Assembly (NCBI GenBank): GCA_937925635.1
Contig: CALALX010000112.1
Span: 1-30,499 of the forward strand
Length of the DNA stretch: 30,499 nt
Reading direction: 5' to 3'
DNA from: an uncultured Caulobacter sp.
Lineage (GTDB): Bacteria > Pseudomonadota > Alphaproteobacteria > Caulobacterales > Caulobacteraceae
The notes beneath the pieces are model-generated. The model ran no database searches and was not told the origin of the DNA. It saw only the letters and a program-made list of their open reading frames with translations. The number at the start of each line of letters is the position of its first letter. Position 1 is the first letter of the stretch. Positions 15,397 to 22,798 of the stretch are shown here, one piece after another. The position numbers and the translations under genes are program-made.

Positions 15397-15879
15397 GTGA
15401 GCGACAATTCGACGGTTCAGGTGATCCAGACCCCGAACGTCTTGAAGCTGAAGGTCGGCGGCAGGTTCGGCGGCATCGACGCCGCGGCGATCGCCAAGGC
15501 CGAGGCGGCGCTCAAGAGCCTGTCCGGCAACTTCGCCCAATGGATGAACGACGAGCTGACCAAGCTCGAGGACGCCCGCGCCAAAGTCCACGACGAGGGC
15601 CTCAACAAGGCGACGGCCGAGCTGCTGTACCTGCGGGCCCACGATCTGAAGGGCCTGGGCGCCACCTACGAGTTCCCGATCGTCACGCGCATCGCCGGCT
15701 CGCTGTGCAAGCTGATCGACGATGAAGACAAGCGCCTGACCGCGCCGATGGTGCTGATCGACGCCCATATCAACGGCATCAAGGCCGCCGTGCGCTCGGA
15801 CATCCGCGACGAGAGCCACCCGGTCGGTCGGAAGCTGGCCGAGGAACTCGAGGCGCAGGTCCGGAACTACACAGCCTAG
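15397..15879 (+). CDS. Histidine phosphotransfer (HPt) domain protein
   Basis: Cytoplasmic protein of 160 residues, mostly helical. The HPt signature LRAHDLKGLGATYEF (79-93) gives His82 as the predicted phosphate carrier, with the usual Lys and small residues after it. About 40 residues precede the helical bundle and may serve as a docking tail. The start is GTG 15397, set by a strong AGGAGG site (15386-15391) five bases upstream; the longer reading from 15289 has no coding look. It has no kinase or regulator domain of its own, so it must pass phosphate between other proteins. The membrane hybrid kinase at 17984-19795, whose receiver could donate to it, is a candidate partner by proximity only. 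Its stop codon shares the palindrome CTAG with the stop of the convergent Nudix gene. Confidence 0.88.
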   Translation: MSDNSTVQVIQTPNVLKLKVGGRFGGIDAAAIAKAEAALKSLSGNFAQWMNDELTKLEDARAKVHDEGLNKATAELLYLRAHDLKGLGATYEFPIVTRIAGSLCKLIDDEDKRLTAPMVLIDAHINGIKAAVRSDIRDESHPVGRKLAEELEAQVRNYTA

Positions 15880-16658
15880 GCCCTGATCGACGTCAGCGGC
15901 TCTTCAACCGCGCCGTAGCCCGCGTCCGGCGGGATCACCAACACGCCGCCGCCGTCGCGGCGCTCGACCACCGGCAGCACGGGCACCAGGGTCCTGGCCG
16001 CCGCGCGCTCGATGGCGTCCTGGGCGCTTCGCGCCTCGGCCAGCAGTTTCAGGTTCATGCGAGTCGGGAAGATGATCGTGCGCTCACCCGCCTGTTCCAG
16101 CCTAAGGGCTTCCGCCGGCGCGATCCATTCGGCCTCGACCGTCTCCCAGCCGTCGCAGACGGCCAGCTGCTCGCCGGTCGCCCGCACCACATAGAACCAG
16201 GTGTCGAACCGCTTGGGCATCATGTCCGGGGTGATCCAACGGGCGAAGGTCTCCAGGGCGCCCAGGTCCAGCTTGACCTCAAGCTCGCGGACGAGGTCCA
16301 GGAATGGCCGCTCGTCCTTCGCCACCGCCTCGCGGGCGGCGGCGGCGCGATCGTCGCCGCAGAACGGATTGCCCTGGTGGTCGGCGGCGATGATGATCGC
16401 GGCTTCCTCGTAGGCCTCGCGGATGGCGGCGATGCGCAGGGGGCGCTCGTCAGCGTGGACGGCGTCCCATCCGGTGACATGGTCCGCCCAGGCCTCGTCG
16501 TGATCGCCGGCGTGGGTCTTGCCGCCCGGAAACACGAGCGCGCCGGACGCGAAGTCGATCTGGTGGTGCCGCTTGACCATCAGGACCTCGAAGGCCGGGT
16601 CGTCGCGGACGAGCAGGATGGTGGCGGCGGGGCGGATCTGGACGGCGTCGGAGCTCAT
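15876..16658 (-). CDS. NUDT19-like Nudix hydrolase
   Basis: Nudix-fold hydrolase of about 260 residues. The Nudix box is split: FPGG at 43-46 is separated by roughly 33 residues from REAYEE (80-85), which supplies the catalytic glutamates. Such an insertion inside the box is the mark of the NUDT19 group, whose known members hydrolyse CoA and acyl-CoA to phosphopantetheine and 3',5'-ADP. The residue after the final EE pair is Ala-Ala rather than the usual x-Gly. Start choice is uncertain: ATG 16658 gives a normal N terminus close to the first strand; GTG 16700 would add 14 residues and overlap the upstream DUF2336 stop as GTGA, but those codons have poorer third-position GC. Substrate assignment to CoA species is inference from the insertion. 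Confidence 0.85.
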   Translation of the reverse strand: MSSDAVQIRPAATILLVRDDPAFEVLMVKRHHQIDFASGALVFPGGKTHAGDHDEAWADHVTGWDAVHADERPLRIAAIREAYEEAAIIIAADHQGNPFCGDDRAAAAREAVAKDERPFLDLVRELEVKLDLGALETFARWITPDMMPKRFDTWFYVVRATGEQLAVCDGWETVEAEWIAPAEALRLEQAGERTIIFPTRMNLKLLAEARSAQDAIERAAARTLVPVLPVVERRDGGGVLVIPPDAGYGAVEEPLTSIRA

Positions 16659-16696
16659 GCGCCGAGGATCGGACTCAAACGACCGTTCGGCAAGGC

Positions 16697-17836
16697 TCAC
16701 GCGACGTTAGCCGCGCTCCTGCCCTGACGCGAAAGACGGTCCATGCGCTCGATCAGGTAGTCGACATCGTCGCGGCCGGCGCTCTGCGGCTGGGTCAGGA
16801 ACCGCTGCAGCATGCGTTCCTGGAACCGCTCCTTGTCGCGCAGGCCGCCGTCGAATTCCATGGAGTGCCAGGTGTCGACCCCGGCCCGGAAGGCGCCGAA
16901 CAGGCGCGTGGGCAGTCCGGCGCGCTCGTAGATGGCCCGCAGGCCCAGCGGCCCGGCGTCGTGCACCATCAGCCAGGTGCGGTGGTGCGGAACCCCGGCC
17001 AGCTCGGCCAGGCCGCACTCGAAGAAGGTCATGTGGCCATGGGCCAGAGCCCGGAGCAGCAGTGACGCGGTCAGGCGTTCGGCCTTGTGCAGGTGGGCGG
17101 CGAACGCCTTCGGATCCGCGGCGCGGCCGGCCTGATCGACCAGGTCGACGGTCGCGCGCTCCTTGGCGCCGACCGCGATCTGCAGCGCGACCTCCGGCGA
17201 CAGGGCGTGGTTGTTGAGCAGATGATCGCGGACCTGGTCGCCGACCATGTCGATCAGCCGCTCGGTGACCGCCAGCGGCAGGGCGTTGCGGTAGGCGACG
17301 GCGGCGAGCACCCGCTCCGACTTTTCGAACCGGTCGAGGGCGCTCTGCAGCGTGCGCTCGGAGAAGGTGGCGTTGTCGTTGGCGCAGACCGTCTCGACGG
17401 CCTGTTCGACGCCCAGCTCGACGATGGCCGCCGTGACCTTCTCGGAGATGCGCGGGCGCTTGGCGATCGCCACCTGACGCACCGGTCCGCCGAGCCGGAC
17501 GATCTCGGTCAGATCGTCATCGGTGAAGGCCGGCGAGAAATTGAGCACCGGCAGGCAGATGGATTCGACGTCCTTGGCCAGTCGCAGGGCCACGTCGCGC
17601 GGCAGGATATCCGAACTCTTGAGCGTCACGGCCAGGGCCCGGCGCACCAGTTCGGCCGCGTCGGCGGCCATGACCCGCAGGATGTCCTGAGCCTGCTCGC
17701 GCTCTTCGTCGTCGAGGGCGGCCCTATCGATGACCCGGCAAAGCTTGTGCGCGGCGACGGCGCGCTCATCGGCCGTGGCGCCCTTCAGCAGGGTGCGGAG
17801 ATCGATGTCCGTCAATGCGGCTCGCGTGACGCTCAT
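16697..17836 (-). CDS. DUF2336 domain-containing protein (paralogue B)
   Basis: Helical cytoplasmic protein of 379 residues, clearly related to the DUF2336 protein at 13358-14470 through three collinear conserved segments: PVLNFSPAFTDDDL, RQVAIAKRPRIS and VCANDNATFSERTL. The C-terminal region (about 250-330) has LTASLLLRALAHG and TFFECGLAELAGV, matching PSYLLRALRERRL and LFVAAIARLGGF in paralogue A. ATG 17836 is preferred over an upstream start because GGAGGGG (17847-17853 region, minus strand) precedes it and MSVTRAALTDIDL opens the domain. The Nudix gene follows with at most a 38-base gap, or overlaps as GTGA. The function is unknown. Confidence 0.85.
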   Translation of the reverse strand: MSVTRAALTDIDLRTLLKGATADERAVAAHKLCRVIDRAALDDEEREQAQDILRVMAADAAELVRRALAVTLKSSDILPRDVALRLAKDVESICLPVLNFSPAFTDDDLTEIVRLGGPVRQVAIAKRPRISEKVTAAIVELGVEQAVETVCANDNATFSERTLQSALDRFEKSERVLAAVAYRNALPLAVTERLIDMVGDQVRDHLLNNHALSPEVALQIAVGAKERATVDLVDQAGRAADPKAFAAHLHKAERLTASLLLRALAHGHMTFFECGLAELAGVPHHRTWLMVHDAGPLGLRAIYERAGLPTRLFGAFRAGVDTWHSMEFDGGLRDKERFQERMLQRFLTQPQSAGRDDVDYLIERMDRLSRQGRSAANVA

Positions 17837-17983
17837 GCCCCTATCGCCCCTCCGTCCAGCGACATCGCGTCTGATCATGAGTCGTTAAACTTAACGAAGA
17901 CTGAGCGGCGGTTAACGCTTTCTCCTAACCGCCTGCAAACCTCACCCGCCTACCCTCCCGGCGCACATCGAGGGTACCCAACA
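17837..17983. promoter_or_regulatory. Divergent region between DUF2336-B and the hybrid kinase
   Basis: This spacer contains three TTAA words at 17885, 17891 and 17912, two of them as a near-palindrome CGTTAA-AC-TTAACG (17883-17896), plus CCTAACC at 17924-17930. None has the seven-base spacing of a full CtrA box, so CtrA binding is not supported. GAGGG at 17970-17974, nine bases before the kinase GTG, is its likely ribosome binding site. Confidence 0.35.
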
Positions 17984-19795
17984 GTGTTCGCATCGCCAGA
18001 GACCGCCGCGCGTACAGTTCGTGGCGGCGAGTCTGCCGTTCTGCAGTCGCTTGAGGCCCAGCGAGGTCTGCTGCCCTATGCGCTGGCGCTGTTCGCGGTC
18101 AGCTTGCCCATCTACGTCTGGGCCGGATCGTTCGCGGCCAACAGCGTGCTGATGACAGCCACCTTCGCCGTCTTCGCGGTCAATTGGGGCGCCTTCTATT
18201 TCGCGGTCGACTGGCTTCGGCGCGACGACTCGGCCGATGTCCAGCGTCGGCTGCGGGTCCAGGTTCTGGGCGGGCTGCTGTGGTCGGGGGCCTGCGCTCA
18301 GATCGCCGCCTTCGCCGACAACGCCGGGCCGGCGCGCGAAGCCCTGTTGATGATCGCGGTGGCCGGCGCCGTGGCCTGCTTCTTCTTCACCGCGCCCGTG
18401 CTTCCAGCCCTGCTGATCGTCGGTCCGGCGGCGGCGGCCTGGCCCCTGCTGACGTTGTTCAGCCGCCCCGAGAGCCGCCAGGAAGGCGTGCTGGCCTGGG
18501 GCGCGGTCGCCCTGACCATGGCCCTGTGCCTGATCCTCAACCGCCTTCTGCGCGGGCAGTTCGCCCTGGCCGCCGAGCGCGAGGCATTGATCGTCGAGCG
18601 GGCCGCCTCTCTGGAGAAGGCCGAGAAACTGGCGCGGTCGAAATCGGACATCGTCGCCACCCTCAGCCATGAGATCCGCAACGGCCTGACCGGTGTCACC
18701 CATGTGCTGGCCGCGGCCGTGGGCCAGGGCGGTCGCGCCGCGCCGTCGCGAGAACAGCTGGCCGCCGCCCTCGACGCCGCCAACGACCTGGTCTCGGTGC
18801 TCAACGCCACCCTCGATTCGGAAACCGCCGGGGCCGGCCGCCTCAATCTCGAACGCGAGCCCTTCGATCCGGTGCGCCTGACCCGCGACCTGGTGCTGCT
18901 CAACCGCCCGCATGCGGCGGTGAAGGGCGTGGAGCTGGCCATCCACGTGGATCCGGCCCTTGAGACCAATGTCCGCGGCGCCGTCGTGGCGGACGCCACC
19001 CGCGCCCGCCAGGTGCTGTCCAACCTGATCGGCAACGCCGTGAAGTACACCGTCCGCGGGCGCGTCGAGGCCCGGGTCGAGCTGCGCGACGGCGACCGGG
19101 TGGCCATCGCCGTGGCCGACACCGGACCCGGCCTGTCCGCCGAGGAGCTGGAGCACGCCTTCGAGCCCTTCCGCCGCATCGAGCGCACAGGCGCCGGCGT
19201 TCCCGGCGCCGGCCTCGGTCTGTCGCTAGCCCGCCAACTCGCCACGCTGATGGACGGCGCCCTGCACGGCCAGAGCGCGCTCGGCGTCGGCAGTTGCTTC
19301 ACGCTCGAGCTCCCCTGGACCCCCGATGCCGAGGTCGAGGACGACGCCCCCGTCGATACCGCCATGGTCGTCCCCACCACGCCCAGCGGTCGGCCGCTCC
19401 GCGTGCTGGTGGCGGAGGACGACGCGCTGAACGCCGCCATGCTGCGCGCCATCCTCGAACAACTCGGCCACCAGGTCGTTCACGCCCACAACGGCAAGCG
19501 CGCCTTTGAGCTGGCGCGCCTGGCCGAGTTCGACCTGCTGATGCTTGACGGCCGTATGCCGCAGATGGACGGCCCGCAGACCGCCACCGCGATCCGCGCC
19601 CTGGACGGACCCATCGCAACAGCGCCGATCATCGCGGTCATCGGCGGCGACGCCGAGGAGGCGCGCGAATGCCTCGACGCCGGCGCCGACACCGTCCTGC
19701 GCAAGCCGGTCACCGTGGCCGGCGTCGCCCGCGCCGTGGCCGACGCCGCCGCCAGGGTCCGCGCCGGGGCCGACGCCGCGCGTTCCGCCGCGTAA
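17984..19795 (+). CDS. Membrane hybrid histidine kinase with C-terminal receiver
   Basis: Protein of 603 residues starting at GTG 17984. The N terminus holds about six hydrophobic segments (roughly 30-190) without a large periplasmic domain, so it may sense a membrane or intracellular cue. A short coiled linker (195-220) leads to the dimerisation helix with the H box LSHEIRNGLTG (227-237; phospho-acceptor His229). The ATPase part has the N box NLIGNAVKYT (347-356), G1 DTGPGLS (379-385) and G2 GAGLGLSLARQL (408-419). The receiver (about 472-590) has the acidic pair at 479-480, phospho-acceptor Asp522 and Lys574. At the two switch positions, usually Thr/Ser and Tyr/Phe, it has Ile553 (PIIAVIGG) and Val571 (ADTVLRKP). 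It may donate to the nearby HPt protein. Confidence 0.92.
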   Translation: MFASPETAARTVRGGESAVLQSLEAQRGLLPYALALFAVSLPIYVWAGSFAANSVLMTATFAVFAVNWGAFYFAVDWLRRDDSADVQRRLRVQVLGGLLWSGACAQIAAFADNAGPAREALLMIAVAGAVACFFFTAPVLPALLIVGPAAAAWPLLTLFSRPESRQEGVLAWGAVALTMALCLILNRLLRGQFALAAEREALIVERAASLEKAEKLARSKSDIVATLSHEIRNGLTGVTHVLAAAVGQGGRAAPSREQLAAALDAANDLVSVLNATLDSETAGAGRLNLEREPFDPVRLTRDLVLLNRPHAAVKGVELAIHVDPALETNVRGAVVADATRARQVLSNLIGNAVKYTVRGRVEARVELRDGDRVAIAVADTGPGLSAEELEHAFEPFRRIERTGAGVPGAGLGLSLARQLATLMDGALHGQSALGVGSCFTLELPWTPDAEVEDDAPVDTAMVVPTTPSGRPLRVLVAEDDALNAAMLRAILEQLGHQVVHAHNGKRAFELARLAEFDLLMLDGRMPQMDGPQTATAIRALDGPIATAPIIAVIGGDAEEARECLDAGADTVLRKPVTVAGVARAVADAAARVRAGADAARSAA

Positions 19796-19865
19796 GACCC
19801 TTTCCCCGCCCCGGCCGCCCGGCCATGATGCCCGCGACCTCTGGAAACAAGCGGGAGAAGCGGGC

Positions 19866-21059
19866 GTGCTGAAGGGCCTGAAAGTCGTCGAGCTGGCCAC
19901 CTACATCGCCGCGCCCGGGGCCGGCGGGATCATGGCCGACTGGGGGGCGGACGTGGTCAAGATCGAGCCGCCGCGCGGCGACCCGATGCGCCGGTTCTTC
20001 GATGGCATCACCGTCGGCGAGTACGGCAATCCGGTCTTCGAACTCGACAACCGCGGCAAGCGCGGCGTGGTGGTCGACACCTCCACCGCCGACGGCCGCG
20101 AGGCGGCGCTCCGACTGATCGCCGGCGCCGACGTCTTCCTGACCAATGTGCGGCCAGGGGCGCTGAAGCGGTCCGGCATGGACTGGGAGACCCTGCACGC
20201 CGCCTTCCCGCGTCTCGTCTACTGCAGCCTGACCGGCTATGGCCTGCAGGGACCGGACGCCGATCGGGCGGGCATGGACGTCGCCGCCTTCTGGTCGCGC
20301 TCCGGCGTCGGCGCCTTGACGGCTCCCAAGGGCGTGGAGCCCTTTCCGATCCGGACCGCCATGGGCGACCACATCACCTCGCTGGCGACGGTCTCGGCGA
20401 TCCTCGCGGCGGTGTACGAACGCAACGGCACGGGCGTGGGTCGGTTGGTCGAGACCTCGCTGCTGAGGACCGGCGTCTATTCGATCGGCTCGGACATGGC
20501 GATCCAGCTGCGCTTCGGAAAGCTGGCCTCGACCCGGCCCCGGCATCAAGCGGTGCAGCCGCTGGCCAACTTCTTCAAGACCTCGGACGATCGCTGGATC
20601 TGCTTGCTGGTCCGCACCGGCGACACCGATTGGCCCCAGATCGCCGCCGCGGTCGGCCACCCCGAACTGGTCGAGGATCCGCGCTTCGCCACCGGTCGCG
20701 CGCGCCGCCAGAACACCGAAGCCCTGGTCACCATCATGGACGCGGCGTTCGCGGCCATGACCTACGAAGAGGCCGCCGCCCGCCTCGACGCCGAGGACGT
20801 GACCTGGGCGCCCTACCAGATGCCGCGCGACCTGGTGGACGACCCTCAAGCCGAGGCGGCGGGCTGTTTCGTCGACACGCCAGACGGCCAGGGCGGCGCC
20901 CGCCGGGCGCCGGCTGGGCCGGCGCGCTTCGAAGGCTACGACGACGGCCCCAAGGGTCCGGCGCCCGACCTGGGCCAGCACACGGGACAGGTGCTGGCGG
21001 AACTGGGCTACGGCGCCGCGGAGATCGCGGCGCTGAAGGCGTCGGGCGCTGTCGCCTAA
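19866..21059 (+). CDS. CaiB/BaiF (class III) CoA-transferase family protein
   Basis: Protein of 397 residues of the interlocked-dimer CoA-transferase family, which moves CoA between carboxylic acids. The N-terminal part LKGLKVVELATYIAAPGAG and the block ADWGADVVKIEPPRGD (24-39) are family hallmarks, and Asp138 in AGMDVAAFW sits where the catalytic aspartate is found. The start is GTG 19866, preceded by GGGAGAAG; an upstream reading into the kinase gene is a frame artefact. It follows the hybrid kinase by 70 bases on the same strand, with no evident functional link. The stop TAA overlaps the stop of the convergent transglycosylase gene. The substrate is unknown; formyl-CoA, carnitine, alpha-methylacyl-CoA and mesaconyl-CoA enzymes all belong to this family. 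Confidence 0.9.
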   Translation: MLKGLKVVELATYIAAPGAGGIMADWGADVVKIEPPRGDPMRRFFDGITVGEYGNPVFELDNRGKRGVVVDTSTADGREAALRLIAGADVFLTNVRPGALKRSGMDWETLHAAFPRLVYCSLTGYGLQGPDADRAGMDVAAFWSRSGVGALTAPKGVEPFPIRTAMGDHITSLATVSAILAAVYERNGTGVGRLVETSLLRTGVYSIGSDMAIQLRFGKLASTRPRHQAVQPLANFFKTSDDRWICLLVRTGDTDWPQIAAAVGHPELVEDPRFATGRARRQNTEALVTIMDAAFAAMTYEEAAARLDAEDVTWAPYQMPRDLVDDPQAEAAGCFVDTPDGQGGARRAPAGPARFEGYDDGPKGPAPDLGQHTGQVLAELGYGAAEIAALKASGAVA

Positions 21060-21898
21060 CGGTCCTTGCGAGCGTCCGACAGGACCCGCAGCATTTCCGA
21101 GGTCAGCAGGGTCGAGCCGATGTTTCGGCCGCCGCTGGCGCCGGAACCGAGGGCCGGGTCACTGCCCTGCGGACCGCGCAGGATGAACTCGACCAGGGCG
21201 TCCTGCTGCTGGCGCGCCGTCTGGTCGGCGCGACGGGCGGAGGCGTACTCGACGAAGCCCGACGGCGCGGCCGGAGCGCGGGGGCTGACGCCGCCGCCTT
21301 GGCCCGTCGTGCGGGTCAGGTTGGCGTAGACTTCCGACACCGACAGGCCGCGTCCGTCCCGGTAGAAGATCGAGCGGTTGGCCTGGGCGGCCTCCGGGAA
21401 ATAGGCGGCGGCCGAGGCGGCGGGGTTGGTGTTCACCGCCTGGATCAGCCGCGCCGCCCCCTGGGGCCCCAGAAAGTGAGCGGCATAGAGCTCGCCCGCC
21501 GTTGGCCGACGACCGATCCGCCCGGCCAGGTAGGAGGCATTGTCGGACGTCATCTCGCCGACCATCAGCGAGGCGGCGTGAGGATCGAAGCGGAGATTCA
21601 TCACCGCCTCGCGCGCCTCCGCGCCATTGACGCGATACCGGCCGTCCGAACCCTGGACGATCAGGTCGGCATACCGGGCGTAGCCATACTTGGAGCCGTG
21701 CTTCTTGAGGGTCGCCAGCCAGGTTTGCTCGACGAACTGGAAGAGGCCCGCCGCCGACGAGGTCGGGGCCTTGGCGCGCGGATTGTAGCCGCTTTCGCGA
21801 TTGGCCGTGCGCATCAGGAAGGAGAAGTCCACGCCCGTCGCCTGGGACGCGCGCTGGATGGCCGCTTCAACGACCCCACGGATTCCTTCAACCGCCAT
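21056..21898 (-). CDS. Transglycosylase SLT domain protein without signal peptide
   Basis: Protein of 280 residues with an SLT (lysozyme-like) domain at about 10-100. The catalytic motif is ANRESGYNP (32-40, Glu35), followed by the substrate-site motif SAAGLFQFVEQTW (48-60). The domain begins almost at the N terminus and there is no signal peptide or membrane segment, which is odd for an enzyme that cleaves peptidoglycan. A middle segment (125-150, GELYAAHFLGPQGAARL) is also typical of this subgroup. The C-terminal third is low-complexity with a helical end. ATG 21898 is the only plausible start, though its ribosome binding site is weak. A perfect CtrA-type box lies 23 bases upstream. A flagellar or pilus-related wall enzyme exported by another route is the likely role, by inference. 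Confidence 0.85.
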   Translation of the reverse strand: MAVEGIRGVVEAAIQRASQATGVDFSFLMRTANRESGYNPRAKAPTSSAAGLFQFVEQTWLATLKKHGSKYGYARYADLIVQGSDGRYRVNGAEAREAVMNLRFDPHAASLMVGEMTSDNASYLAGRIGRRPTAGELYAAHFLGPQGAARLIQAVNTNPAASAAAYFPEAAQANRSIFYRDGRGLSVSEVYANLTRTTGQGGGVSPRAPAAPSGFVEYASARRADQTARQQQDALVEFILRGPQGSDPALGSGASGGRNIGSTLLTSEMLRVLSDARKDR

Positions 21899-21920
21899 GC
21901 TTGTTGATCGCCGCTTATGG

Positions 21921-21936
21921 TTAAGCCGCGATTAAC
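21921..21936 (-). promoter_or_regulatory. CtrA-type binding site (TTAA-N7-TTAAC)
   Basis: TTAA (21921-21924), seven bases, TTAAC (21932-21936). The flanks make it a symmetric GGTTAA-N7-TTAACC, so it fits the CtrA consensus on both strands. It lies 23 bases upstream of the transglycosylase ATG and 135 bases upstream of tonB. The short distance to the transglycosylase makes that gene the likelier target, either activated from an upstream-of-start promoter or repressed. Confidence 0.75.
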
Positions 21937-21976
21937 CACGTTGGCCCGCGAACGGCCGTCCAAAACGAACGTATGA

Positions 21977-21991
21977 TGAAAATGCTTCTCA
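21977..21991 (+). promoter_or_regulatory. Fur-like box upstream of tonB
   Basis: TGAAAATGCTTCTCA matches the 7-1-7 Fur consensus TGATAATNATTATCA at 11 of the 14 defined positions. It lies in a locally AT-rich stretch 80 bases before the tonB ATG, where an operator for an iron-repressed tonB is expected. Binding by an alphaproteobacterial Fur is inference. Confidence 0.5.
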
Positions 21992-22071
21992 GAAACGGAA
22001 ATTGATTGCTGAAACGCCATTTCAGCGAGACGCTTTGGTCGACCACAACAAGAGGCCCAGGGAGGGTCGCC

Positions 22072-22791
22072 ATGGTTGCTCACGCTGTCTCGTCGCCATT
22101 CGACGGAGGGGAGCGTCGCAAGCCGCTCTCCCCCGCCACGGTCGTCGCGCTCGGCCTGTCCGTCGCGGTCCACGTCGCTCTGGGCGGGTACCTCGCCTAC
22201 AAGCAGTTCACCGTTCCGCCGGCCGAGGCTTACGAGGATCCGCCGCTGGTCGATCCCGTGTTCATCCCGCGCAAGACCCCCGTCGCCGTTGACCCCCAGG
22301 TCAAGCCGGCCGCCACCCCGCCGATCCACAATCCCACGACGACCACGGTTCCGGACTATGTCGACACCCTGCCGATCCAGCCGGTCGACAACACCGACAA
22401 GGTCCAGCCGATCGGTCCGATCACCAAGCTCGACCCGATCCTTGGTCCATCGCTCGGAGAGGGCATCGAGCCCGTCCAGCCGCCCGTCGTCGTTCGGCCC
22501 GACTGGGTCAGGATGCCCGGGCCGAGGGAGTTCGCGCGCTACTTCCCGGACCGCGCCGAGGCGCTGGGCGTCAGCGGTTCGGCCACCCTCGCCTGCCTGG
22601 TCGCCGCCAATGGCGCGGTCGGCGGCTGCGAGGTGATCAAGGAGACACCGTCGAACATGGGCTTTGGCAAGGCGGCCCTCAAGCTGGCGCCGTTCTTCCG
22701 GATGAAACCGCAGCTGGTCGACGGCAAGCCCGTCGACGGCGCGGTGGTGAAGATCCCCATCCGCTTCGACGCCGCCGACAGCGCCGGGTAG
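22072..22791 (+). CDS. tonB: Energy transducer TonB
   Basis: Protein of 239 residues that couples the proton motive force to outer-membrane receptors. It has a short cytoplasmic N terminus, one membrane helix (about 22-44) containing the Ser-x3-His pattern (Ser30, His34) used by TonB to contact ExbB/ExbD, a proline-rich periplasmic spacer (48-145), and a C-terminal TonB domain (about 150-235) with RYFPDRAEALGVSGSATL and a two-cysteine segment (Cys175, Cys186). ATG 22072 is set by GGAGG at 22061-22065; the longer reading adds residues without support. No exbB or exbD genes are beside it. It is preceded by a Fur-like box, and a TonB-dependent receptor is encoded about 3 kb downstream at 25932-28055. 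Confidence 0.9.
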   Translation: MVAHAVSSPFDGGERRKPLSPATVVALGLSVAVHVALGGYLAYKQFTVPPAEAYEDPPLVDPVFIPRKTPVAVDPQVKPAATPPIHNPTTTTVPDYVDTLPIQPVDNTDKVQPIGPITKLDPILGPSLGEGIEPVQPPVVVRPDWVRMPGPREFARYFPDRAEALGVSGSATLACLVAANGAVGGCEVIKETPSNMGFGKAALKLAPFFRMKPQLVDGKPVDGAVVKIPIRFDAADSAG

Positions 22792-22798
22792 GCCGGTC

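Noticed and set aside
17883..17930. Possible CtrA site upstream of the hybrid kinase
   Set aside because: Three TTAA words are present but none of the pairs has the seven-base spacing.
17087..17983. N-terminal extension of the hybrid kinase reading back through the DUF2336-B gene
   Set aside because: The region is coding on the other strand; GTG 17984 with GAGGG upstream gives a normal membrane start.
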